Source: a virus. From it: DNA of 64,000 bases. This document shows positions 21,216-29,756 of this stretch, piece by piece. The position numbers were made by a program, and so were the translations under genes. Under the pieces are notes generated by a model. That model saw nothing but the letters and a program-made list of their open reading frames with translations. It was not told the origin of the DNA and did no database searches. Position 1 is the stretch's first letter, and each line of letters begins with the position of its first letter. The stretch covers positions 134,561-198,560 of IMG/VR virus record IMGVR_UViG_3300030616_000016. One strand, 5' to 3'.

Positions 21216-24200
21216 GTGCAGATTGAAAGACCCGACCCCTATTCTTCGGATATGTGTAAAGAATGCAAAGCGATGTACAGAAAGCTGTATGATGAAGGTA
21301 AGATAAAGAACCCATTTCCTCCTTTGTGTCGTGGAGATAGAAGACTACAAGAAGGATATATATGTGATGGCATGTCTCCTCAAGAGAAAGCCTTAGCTGT
21401 TTTATCTAATCCTTCTACATGGGCTAAATATGAACTCAACATAGCACCCAGGTGGTATCAGGAGACCATGCTCGCATGCTCTGCCAGACAGACAGTACTG
21501 CGATGCGGTAGACGTATAGGAAAGAGTTTTATGTTGGTATTAAGAGCTCTTCACAACATGTCTAGAAATAAACACTATCGCGTTCTTATTGTTGCTCCAT
21601 ACCAGAACCAAATCAATATTCTTTTTGGTTTTATAGACAAGTTTATTTCTGATTCTAAAACCATAAAGAACAAAGTTAAAAGAAGGGTTAAATCTCCTCA
21701 ACTTCTTGAATTAACCAATGGCTCATTGATACAAGGCTTTCCATCAGGTATTAACTCTGGCGGTAAGAGTGATAAGGTTCGTGGTCAAGATGCCGATGAG
21801 ATTCTTATTGACGAGATTGACTATCTGCCAGACGGAGATATCGACGCTATTGTTGCTATTCTGGCTTCAAATAAAAACACCAAGATATCAGTTTCATCTA
21901 CTCCTAGTGGTAGAAAAACCAAGTATTATAAATTCTGCACTCACAAGCAAGACGGATGGAAAGAATGGCACTTCTCTTCCATGGTTTCTCCAGAGTGGAC
22001 AGAGCAGACCGAGAACATGCTACGAGGTATGTATTCAACTCTGGCATGGGAACACGAAATATGTTTGAGCGGCGATACTTTAGTAAGAACTACGCTTGCA
22101 GATAAAAAAATAAAAGACATTACCTGCGAAGATTTTGTATATGATAGTAACTTTAATATAGTCGAAGTTGCTAAGGGCGCCACTTATACTGGTAGGAAAC
22201 AAGTTGTGAAATACACTTTACCCAATGACAGACATATAGTTTCTACACCAGACCATAGCTTTCCTAATAGGAGTTTTACCAAAACACCCATTGAAAGCCT
22301 TGATGAATTACCAGTGTATAGAGATAAAAGATATAATTCGTCTGACAGAGATGTGGTTTTAGCTAGACTTGTTGGGTACAACTTGGGCGATGGATCTTGT
22401 TGTTCGACTAGATATCAGTCAAGTTTCTACTCATCATCTTATTCTGATATGGACAAAATAGTTAAAGACTTACATACTATTTATCCTGGCTATAAAGGGA
22501 ACGTTTTGGAAGATGTTATTAATAACTCAAACAAAAAAGCCTCACTAGTTCATGTCGACGGCAAAAGATGCTCTGTTAATGTTAGTAAAAAAATTACATT
22601 GGATTTAATAAGTCATGGCGTCGTAAGAGGTAAAAAGGTAGAACAAGAATTTAATATACCAGATTTTATTGCAAGTTCCAATGATTTAGAGGTTAAGAGA
22701 GAATTTATTGCTGCTTTGTTTGGAGCGGAAGGATCTATGCCAGCTAAGGCATGCGACGACGGATATATGCCGCACACTTTATCTTTATCTATGTCTAAGC
22801 GGCGTGGGGTGTCTGCAGATGTGTTTTTTGATGGGTTGGTGAGTATATTAAAAGAATTTGGCGTAAGATCTACATGGACTTCGCATCCAGCACAATTCAA
22901 ATCTGCTAATAATGGTATATGTCATAACACTGTCTATGCGCTTTATGTTCATAATAGCTTTGATAATATTTATGCTTTTTTGAATAAGGTAGGCTATAGA
23001 TATTGCGATGCAAAAGAACAAGCTGCGTTTAATATTAAATGCTATCTTGAGTGCTATGATTATGCCTTAAAAGCCAAGAGGAATCGATTTGAGTATGCTC
23101 GAATATTAAAAGATAAGAAGTTGAGTCATAAAGAAATAAGCAAGAGAACGCGCTTAAGTCTTGCGCAAATCAGCAAAGCTATTGCGGGTCGCATTCCAAA
23201 GAGATTTTATAATGAATTTCCCAAATTGGATGACTGGCTGAAGTATAATGTCGTTGGCTCCGGTGTATTCATGCCAATAGTAAAACGCAGAAAATTACCT
23301 AAGCCTATTGATGTATACAATATAACAGTTGGATCACACGACCATTCATACATATTGGGGAACGATACAAGGACTTTTAATTGCGCAGAATTTGGCCAGT
23401 TTGAAGAAGGTGCCTTTCCAACCAAAAAGCTTGTTGAAAGCATGCAGTCTTATACATATGCTCAATGTTCCAGGAAGCCAAATTGCATTTATTCAATGGG
23501 CGTTGACTGGAATGAGCATCCAATTGGCGTTCATATGGTTGTTGTTGAATATGATCCTGAATATGGCCAGTTTAAAGTTGTAGACAAAAAGATATCTAAC
23601 GACAAGGAATTTACTCAAACTAAAGCAGTAGAAGACATCATTACAACATATAGAACGTGGATGCCAGATTGGCTATGGGCTGATGCCGGCGCCGGTGGAT
23701 ATCAAATTGAAACTTTGAAGAGAGTTGCAAACGCTAAACCTGATCTTAGATTAAGAAAGAAGATACGTGGTGTGGTTATGCATGAGAAAGAGATAATCAA
23801 AGATCCTATAACAAAGCGTGATGTAAAGAAACAGGCGAAGGCATTGATGGTTGATTTATGTGTGCGACGAGTAGAGATTGGTCAGTGTATATTTCCAAGA
23901 ATTGAAGATGATGAAAACATGTTAGTAGACCAAATCAGAAACTTCAAGGTAGAGAGGTTTACTCCTAATGGTATTCCTGTCTACTCTCAGGGCAAAGACC
24001 ATACTGCAGTTGCATGGATGGTCGCTATGTATGCCATACTTCTTAATCGCACGGATATTAAGAATGTCAAACATTGCAAGAATGTTGGTTCTGTTCCAAT
24101 ATACAATTCCATTACAGGAGCATCGACCACAACAAGATCCAGATCAATATCAAATGAGATTATAGGCTCAAGAGAAATTAAGACCAAACAGGATGTTCAG

Positions 24201-24317
24201 ATAGAGAGTTTTCGTAAAGTATCGCAACCACAAAGAAGAAAGCACGTAGCTCATATTGAATTAAGACGCGGCGTTGTTTCATCAAAGCGTGCTATCGCAA
24301 ACAGATCAAGGATATAA
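21216..24317 (+). CDS. large terminase subunit, interrupted by an intein
   Basis: A 1033-codon gene; without the 440-aa intein the product is 593 aa, normal for a large terminase that pumps DNA into the prohead and cuts it. Walker A is CGRRIGKS (97-104), Walker B ILIDE (196-200, E200 catalytic), and motif III/coupling SSTPSG (~227-232). The C-terminal nuclease shows three acidic positions: SMGVDWN, WLWADAGAGG and GKDHTAVAW. An N-terminal Cys cluster (CKEC ... C ... C, residues 14-50) may bind zinc. GTG at 21216 is used; GGAG lies 10 bases upstream. The intein sits after EHEI and before CAEFGQFEEG, a conserved junction between ATPase and nuclease. Confidence 0.92.
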   Translation: MQIERPDPYSSDMCKECKAMYRKLYDEGKIKNPFPPLCRGDRRLQEGYICDGMSPQEKALAVLSNPSTWAKYELNIAPRWYQETMLACSARQTVLRCGRRIGKSFMLVLRALHNMSRNKHYRVLIVAPYQNQINILFGFIDKFISDSKTIKNKVKRRVKSPQLLELTNGSLIQGFPSGINSGGKSDKVRGQDADEILIDEIDYLPDGDIDAIVAILASNKNTKISVSSTPSGRKTKYYKFCTHKQDGWKEWHFSSMVSPEWTEQTENMLRGMYSTLAWEHEICLSGDTLVRTTLADKKIKDITCEDFVYDSNFNIVEVAKGATYTGRKQVVKYTLPNDRHIVSTPDHSFPNRSFTKTPIESLDELPVYRDKRYNSSDRDVVLARLVGYNLGDGSCCSTRYQSSFYSSSYSDMDKIVKDLHTIYPGYKGNVLEDVINNSNKKASLVHVDGKRCSVNVSKKITLDLISHGVVRGKKVEQEFNIPDFIASSNDLEVKREFIAALFGAEGSMPAKACDDGYMPHTLSLSMSKRRGVSADVFFDGLVSILKEFGVRSTWTSHPAQFKSANNGICHNTVYALYVHNSFDNIYAFLNKVGYRYCDAKEQAAFNIKCYLECYDYALKAKRNRFEYARILKDKKLSHKEISKRTRLSLAQISKAIAGRIPKRFYNEFPKLDDWLKYNVVGSGVFMPIVKRRKLPKPIDVYNITVGSHDHSYILGNDTRTFNCAEFGQFEEGAFPTKKLVESMQSYTYAQCSRKPNCIYSMGVDWNEHPIGVHMVVVEYDPEYGQFKVVDKKISNDKEFTQTKAVEDIITTYRTWMPDWLWADAGAGGYQIETLKRVANAKPDLRLRKKIRGVVMHEKEIIKDPITKRDVKKQAKALMVDLCVRRVEIGQCIFPRIEDDENMLVDQIRNFKVERFTPNGIPVYSQGKDHTAVAWMVAMYAILLNRTDIKNVKHCKNVGSVPIYNSITGASTTTRSRSISNEIIGSREIKTKQDVQIESFRKVSQPQRRKHVAHIELRRGVVSSKRAIANRSRI
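22062..23381 (+). other. intein with LAGLIDADG endonuclease in large terminase
   Basis: A 440-aa in-frame insertion beginning CLSGDTLVRT (block A, Cys1) with STPDHSF (block B). Two LAGLIDADG-type blocks follow, LVGYNLGDGS and IAALFGAEGS, each with an acidic residue. Block F is DVYNITVGSHDHSYI, and the C-terminal end is TFN followed by Cys (+1). The penultimate residue is Phe rather than the usual His, which could slow Asn cyclisation. A helix-turn-helix-like stretch (LSHKEISKRTRLSLAQISKA) lies near its C-terminal part, perhaps for DNA recognition. It should self-splice and cut intein-free terminase genes. Confidence 0.9.
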
Positions 24318-24318
24318 T

Positions 24319-26763
24319 ATGGCAGATATTAATAGGAAACCAAAATTACAATATAAGAAAGAGCGTTCTGTTTCACCTTTTGCTGGTTATGGTGCTGATC
24401 CAGATGGCAAGGCCGAGACACCAGGTCAAAGCCAATATAAAGATGCAAGATTTGCAAAGCCGGCTGCTGGTGCAATACCTGAGGATCAAGATCCTAGACG
24501 CGCTGCCGATGAAGTGTTTCTGAATCTTGCAGGTGTCAAAGCAAAGACAGACTTTCTTATCGATGCAATAGATAATAACAATAGAGTTTTATCTATTCCT
24601 GTGTATGAAGACTCTGATGAAGTGCGTGAAGCAGTTGCAAGGAAAGATCCTCAAAACTCCCCGACTGGAGATAAAATATTTTGGGATCTATTTAAGCGTG
24701 CCATAAGAGACGCTGCTCATCAGTTTGATGGCATAACTCTTGATGTTATTGACAATCTTACAGGTGAGCCTTTTGCAGATAATAGAATCATAAATGGCAA
24801 TATGCGACTATGGAATGACTCTACCATATCTCAAGTAGATATTGATTTCAATACTTCTAACGGAACAAGCACATCAGCCATAAGAGATAGAATCCGCAAA
24901 GAAGTTAAAGACAATGGACCAAGCATCCTTGAAAGATTACTTGTTCAGGGAGGAACATTGGCTTTTGCTTTCTTTCTTCATAAGATAATGCATACAGAAG
25001 ATGCTCCAGATAAGGCCGCTGTAGCTGCTCCTAAAATGCCTTCTGGAACTGAGCTAGGCCCTATGATAGCACAAATAGTTCTTGGTTTTGCAATGCAAAT
25101 GCTTCTTAATAATCTTGCTGAACAAGATGCTAGAAGGATAATGCGCGATTCATATGTCCTTCCAGCAGAGGCTGGAGTTGGTATAGATTCTATTGTTTCC
25201 CAGGCCGCTCAGCTGGTTAACCAAGCCAAGCAAAGCCCCAATCCATATCAATCCCTAGCAAATCATCCAGCCATGCATGCAAGCGCCCCTTTTATTGAAT
25301 TAGCATTGGACAGAATGGGCGAGGGCGACTATGAAATCATAAGAGACTATTCTATACAGTGGCTTGCCACACATAATGAAGAAGGTTATGATGAGTGGCT
25401 AGCATACATTGACTTATATGATATATCATCAGATATCGACAAGTCATTAGATATAGCCCCGCAATATTCTCCAGTATTTAGAGAGCATGCCAGAAAGGCT
25501 GGTAAAAGAAATATATCTGTACCTGCTATCAAGAAAGCCAAGTCTCATTATGCCAGCCGCAATGTCACAAGCCCTCCATCTTTACAAGTTGGTACATCCG
25601 CGCGCTATTCCTTTGCTGATATGACCAATGGTGATAACTATGATGATTATGCACAAGAGATGGTAGGATTTATACAGGAAGATTTTCTAGACTCGCTTAG
25701 CTTCCAAGCATGTACATATAACAGAGCTACTAATAGACTTGCTGCTTTTATTACAGCTAATCCTTTTGTAGCAGATTTAGTTTGCTGTTTTGTTAGATTT
25801 ATGGGTAGTGTGGATCCAGCAATACTACGCTCAATCCGCTCTCTCGTATCATTATTTGCCAATGGCATTAGCTTTGATCTTGGCGGCTTCCTTGCCAAGC
25901 TCCATAAAAGAGCTTGGGGTGACATGCAGCAGTCTGCGGCTTATGAGCTGCTTGGCCTTATAGATGAAATGTTTTACACAATCATCAATAGAATACTTGA
26001 TTGGGCAGACAACATAGACGAAAGAATGCTTGTATGTCTACCTATAGACGCAATGTTAAACATGACGATGAAGGGCATCGAAGATCTTCGCAATCAGTTT
26101 AAAGACCTGCTTATGACTTTGCTTGATAAGATTAAAACCAAAGGCTATACTTTTGACAAGAAGATATCCATTCTTACAGAACGTAAATGGGCAAGAAAGC
26201 TGTTAAAGATAATCGACGCAGTTATTTATGCCTTGCAGTCTGGTAAGATGTGTCATGCTGAAGAAAGGGTCTACAGCGTTGCGGTTAATAACTTTGTGAA
26301 TGAGATCCTACAGGAAGATTCAACGCCTTCTAATTTGCATCAGTATATTCGAACTGGTCTTGGTTTGGATGATCTACCTGCAGGAGACGACTCTTTATCT
26401 ATTAATAGAGACGAAAAGCAAAGCCCTTCCAATCCTGAAGAGAACACTGGTTCGCCCTCATTTGAATCTGCCCAAGCTACTAGAGCAGCATCTAGACTAG
26501 ACTCACTTAATGTATATGGCGAGCCTTTGGATGTTGACTCAAGTATAGTAGGAAGAAATTCTTTTAATACTTTTGATGACGATCAGCCATTAATTACAGA
26601 GAATGGTATTGACTTACCTTCTTTTATGGATATAATTAGAGACAAGAGTACCTGGGACTCAAGTCTTTCTGCTGAACAGAAACAAAGCTGTATTGATAAA
26701 ATGACCGATGCAGAAATACAGAAATTTAAGCAAATCATGAATAAATTTAGGAGCAGCAGATGA
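24319..26763 (+). CDS. hypothetical large structural protein between terminase and portal
   Basis: An 814-aa protein from ATG 24319, which follows AAGGAT and the terminase stop by one base (an earlier in-frame start lies inside the terminase gene). It has a polar N-terminus, hydrophobic segments near ~210-225 (LVQGGTLAFAFFLHKI), ~255-272 and ~490-510, a long helical middle, and an acidic serine-rich C-terminal third. No family was recognised. Position between terminase and portal suggests a head, vertex or packaging role. The stop overlaps the portal start by ATGA. Confidence 0.6.
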   Translation: MADINRKPKLQYKKERSVSPFAGYGADPDGKAETPGQSQYKDARFAKPAAGAIPEDQDPRRAADEVFLNLAGVKAKTDFLIDAIDNNNRVLSIPVYEDSDEVREAVARKDPQNSPTGDKIFWDLFKRAIRDAAHQFDGITLDVIDNLTGEPFADNRIINGNMRLWNDSTISQVDIDFNTSNGTSTSAIRDRIRKEVKDNGPSILERLLVQGGTLAFAFFLHKIMHTEDAPDKAAVAAPKMPSGTELGPMIAQIVLGFAMQMLLNNLAEQDARRIMRDSYVLPAEAGVGIDSIVSQAAQLVNQAKQSPNPYQSLANHPAMHASAPFIELALDRMGEGDYEIIRDYSIQWLATHNEEGYDEWLAYIDLYDISSDIDKSLDIAPQYSPVFREHARKAGKRNISVPAIKKAKSHYASRNVTSPPSLQVGTSARYSFADMTNGDNYDDYAQEMVGFIQEDFLDSLSFQACTYNRATNRLAAFITANPFVADLVCCFVRFMGSVDPAILRSIRSLVSLFANGISFDLGGFLAKLHKRAWGDMQQSAAYELLGLIDEMFYTIINRILDWADNIDERMLVCLPIDAMLNMTMKGIEDLRNQFKDLLMTLLDKIKTKGYTFDKKISILTERKWARKLLKIIDAVIYALQSGKMCHAEERVYSVAVNNFVNEILQEDSTPSNLHQYIRTGLGLDDLPAGDDSLSINRDEKQSPSNPEENTGSPSFESAQATRAASRLDSLNVYGEPLDVDSSIVGRNSFNTFDDDQPLITENGIDLPSFMDIIRDKSTWDSSLSAEQKQSCIDKMTDAEIQKFKQIMNKFRSSR

Positions 26764-29756
26764 GTGCGTTCGGTAATATGCGTAAATACATATCAAACAT
26801 CATAAGCCCAGAAGTTCCTCCTTCCCAGCCTAAGCCAGAGAAAAAAGTTCCTCCAAGGATGCAACTGGTACATCTCAAGGTCAACAACAGAATCAGAAAC
26901 AGCATGAAGGAGATTGGTAGCAGAAGTGTTAGTGATGGTTGGGCGGATGATCCGATATATGATTTCGAAGAAATTAGAAGGGCAGAAGATAAGGAATCTT
27001 TCCTAGCTATATCTTTTAGAAAACATATTGAAATGGTTGTCAAACGAGGCTGGACAATAAGAGGAAAGAACCAGGATTTTATTCAACACGTAAGAGAAAG
27101 GCTTTGGGAGATCTTTATTCTTACCGGCGTATCCACAAAAGGTATCATCAGAGATGTAGTCAAAGATATAGTAAGGTTCTCTAACGCATATATCATATTC
27201 AAAAGATCAGACAACTTTCCAATTAAAGGTCGTCCATACAAATGGCGTGGCCAAAGACTGAAACCAATAGTAGGCATGTTCAGAGCTGATCCAGCTAATA
27301 TGAAGCCAGTTTTTAGAACTAGAAGTGGAAGAAAACAGCTTGTTGCATGGAAGCATTGCAGAGATGAAAGTAACTTTGGTGCAAAGTCACAAATATTTAA
27401 AAAAGATGATGTTATGCATATCAAGTGGACTGATAAAGGTCTTCTTATAGGCACGCCATTCGCCATTCCAGTTCTCGATGATATTAGAGCACTCAGAAGA
27501 GTAGAAGAATTCATAGAAATGCTTTGTTCGAAACACGCGTTTCCACTTATACATTATAAAGTAGGTACAGATAATGCACCAGCTGAGGTATATGAAGACG
27601 GCAGTGGTAGAACTGAAATTGATGATGTTAAGGATGATGTTGAGGCAATGCCAACAGAAGGTTGCTGGGTAACATCCGAGAGACATTCTATAGCCGCTAT
27701 TGATGATACAGAAGGTGTAGATCTTGAGAAGTATTTAAAGCACTTCGAAGATAGAGTTATTTCTGGATGTGGTATGTCTGGCATTTCATTAGGTCGTGGT
27801 GGATCGGCGAACAGATCTTGCTATTCTGAAGACACACAAACACTTACAGATTCTGGATGGAAATATTATTGGCAGGTTACTAGTTATGACAAGATAGCTA
27901 CATTCAACCCAAATACTGGAAAGATAGAATATCATTATCCAGTAGGCGGATTAAAATTATACGATTACGAAGGTGATATGTATAATTTTAAAGGTAAGCA
28001 TGTAGATGCTTGTGTCACACCTGATCATGATATGTGGGTTGGGTATCCTAAGTTAGACGGAACAAAATCTTGGGAGAAGGTACATGCGGACAGCATAAAA
28101 ACAGACCAGTTTTACTTTCAGGCGACTGCAGATTGGTCTGGAGTAGAACCAGAAGATTTTAGATTGCCACACGTTTCGTATACAAGCAGACACGACTGTT
28201 TCGAGAACAAGGGACCATTTGACAGAATCAATGCAGCAGACTGGTTTGAATTTCTTGGATATTGGGTATCCGAAGGTACTTTGGCCAAGGTACCTAACAA
28301 ATACGCGCTATCTATATCGCAGAACTGTGTTGTCAATGAGAACAAAACACAAAAGATCAGAAAGTGTCTAGAAAGACTTCCGTTCAAGTTTAATGAATAT
28401 ACGGATCCAAAAGATAATACTACAAGATTTTGGATAAATTGTAAATCTCTTTTCTTATATTTGCAAGATGAATGTGGCACATATTCCTATAGCAAAAAAT
28501 TCCCTGAATATGTACTGTCCGCAGATGCTACACATATTAAAATAGCATTTGAAGCTGCCATGCTAGGAGATGGTACTTCCGACAAAAGACAAGGAAGAAC
28601 TTCTCGTGCTTATTATTCTACCTCAGACGTCTTGATCGACCAAATACAAGAGATGGCCCTGAAGCTTGGTATAAGAGCCCATATTCTGCCTGGCAGTGGA
28701 TGTAAAAGAGTTGTTATGTCTGAATATAAGCAAAACAAGATCACTAAAGACAACATAGATATAGTAAAATATTCAGGTAAGGTTTATTGCTTCCACGTAC
28801 CAAACCATCTTTTTGTAACCAGAAGAAATGGTAAAATTGGTATACACGGTAATACCGCAACAGTTATTGACAAAATTCTTATAGACAGAGCCTGGGACAT
28901 TCAGGATGTTATTAGCGACGCGCTTGATACGTATCTATTACTACACTTCCATTTAGATAGCGGTAAGCCTTTTGGTCCTGATGATATGGCCCACTTTAAA
29001 TTCTATGCTCCTGACACAGAAGAAGAAAGAGCTAATGAAAATCATTATCTCAACCAGTATCAAAGCGGTGCAATAACTGAAGAAGAGCTAAGAGAAGATA
29101 TCAACAGACCTCCTCTAACAGAGAAGCAGCGTAGCCAGCTATACTCAGAGAATACAGCTGTCTATACGCAGGAGCGCTATGCTCAGCTTGCTAAGAAGTA
29201 TGGATATATGCATACATTTCCAGGCGTCAAGACTGCTCAGGCTGGAGCAGCTGGTGGTACAACCGCCAAAAAGGCCGCTAATAAGACAAGAAACAAAACA
29301 CAGCCGACAAATCAATCAGGAACAAAAGCAACAAAAACAAGAGTTGCAGTTAACAATATTAAAGCAGAAATAAGAAATCTCAAACATACCTTTGTAAATC
29401 TTTCTGAAGAAAAATTTGATATTAATTTGCCTATGGCAAAATCCTTTATTTTGAATAGCTTTGATAGGTTTATAAGTATCTTTAATCAAACCATTTACAA
29501 CGATATGTCTATGCTCGCAGATGAGCTTAAAGACATAGGATTAAGAGCAAGAATTTCTGACTGTTCAAATAAAGTTGAAGAAAAGTTCTTGAAATCGTTA
29601 TATGATTCGATTATAATTAGACTTAGCGACGGCGAGGTAGATCCCGTTGCCTTGTTCGATGGCCTGAGCAATGACTTAATCAGTTTATTAGATAAACTGC
29701 CTAGTATATATGACGAGTTTAAAACAGTTAGTGAAGAGGGAGACCAAAATGAGTGA
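26760..29756 (+). CDS. portal protein, interrupted by an intein
   Basis: A 998-codon gene; removing 345 intein residues leaves 653 aa, a usual portal length. It forms the dodecameric DNA channel at one capsid vertex. Portal-like features are the N-terminal WADDPIYDFEEIRR region, VVKDIVRFSNAYIIFKR, the wing/stem segment LIGTPFAIPVLDDIRALRR and the SGISLGRGGSANRS|TATVIDK junction, where the intein interrupts a conserved portal motif. The C-terminal ~200 residues (Ala/Thr-rich, then helical) may be crown or scaffold-contact regions. It follows the 814-aa protein with a 4-nt overlap and precedes the prohead protease. Confidence 0.85.
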   Translation: MSAFGNMRKYISNIISPEVPPSQPKPEKKVPPRMQLVHLKVNNRIRNSMKEIGSRSVSDGWADDPIYDFEEIRRAEDKESFLAISFRKHIEMVVKRGWTIRGKNQDFIQHVRERLWEIFILTGVSTKGIIRDVVKDIVRFSNAYIIFKRSDNFPIKGRPYKWRGQRLKPIVGMFRADPANMKPVFRTRSGRKQLVAWKHCRDESNFGAKSQIFKKDDVMHIKWTDKGLLIGTPFAIPVLDDIRALRRVEEFIEMLCSKHAFPLIHYKVGTDNAPAEVYEDGSGRTEIDDVKDDVEAMPTEGCWVTSERHSIAAIDDTEGVDLEKYLKHFEDRVISGCGMSGISLGRGGSANRSCYSEDTQTLTDSGWKYYWQVTSYDKIATFNPNTGKIEYHYPVGGLKLYDYEGDMYNFKGKHVDACVTPDHDMWVGYPKLDGTKSWEKVHADSIKTDQFYFQATADWSGVEPEDFRLPHVSYTSRHDCFENKGPFDRINAADWFEFLGYWVSEGTLAKVPNKYALSISQNCVVNENKTQKIRKCLERLPFKFNEYTDPKDNTTRFWINCKSLFLYLQDECGTYSYSKKFPEYVLSADATHIKIAFEAAMLGDGTSDKRQGRTSRAYYSTSDVLIDQIQEMALKLGIRAHILPGSGCKRVVMSEYKQNKITKDNIDIVKYSGKVYCFHVPNHLFVTRRNGKIGIHGNTATVIDKILIDRAWDIQDVISDALDTYLLLHFHLDSGKPFGPDDMAHFKFYAPDTEEERANENHYLNQYQSGAITEEELREDINRPPLTEKQRSQLYSENTAVYTQERYAQLAKKYGYMHTFPGVKTAQAGAAGGTTAKKAANKTRNKTQPTNQSGTKATKTRVAVNNIKAEIRNLKHTFVNLSEEKFDINLPMAKSFILNSFDRFISIFNQTIYNDMSMLADELKDIGLRARISDCSNKVEEKFLKSLYDSIIIRLSDGEVDPVALFDGLSNDLISLLDKLPSIYDEFKTVSEEGDQNE
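27819..28853 (+). other. intein with LAGLIDADG endonuclease in portal
   Basis: A 345-aa in-frame insertion. Cys1 is in CYSEDTQTLT, block B is CVTPDHDMWV, the endonuclease blocks are FLGYWVSEGTL and AAMLGDGTS, block F is VYCFHVPNHLFVTRRN, and the end is IHGN followed by Thr (+1). The penultimate residue is Gly instead of His, an ending seen in many phage portal and terminase inteins. It lies within the NRS|TA portal motif, so splicing is needed for a functional portal. Confidence 0.9.
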
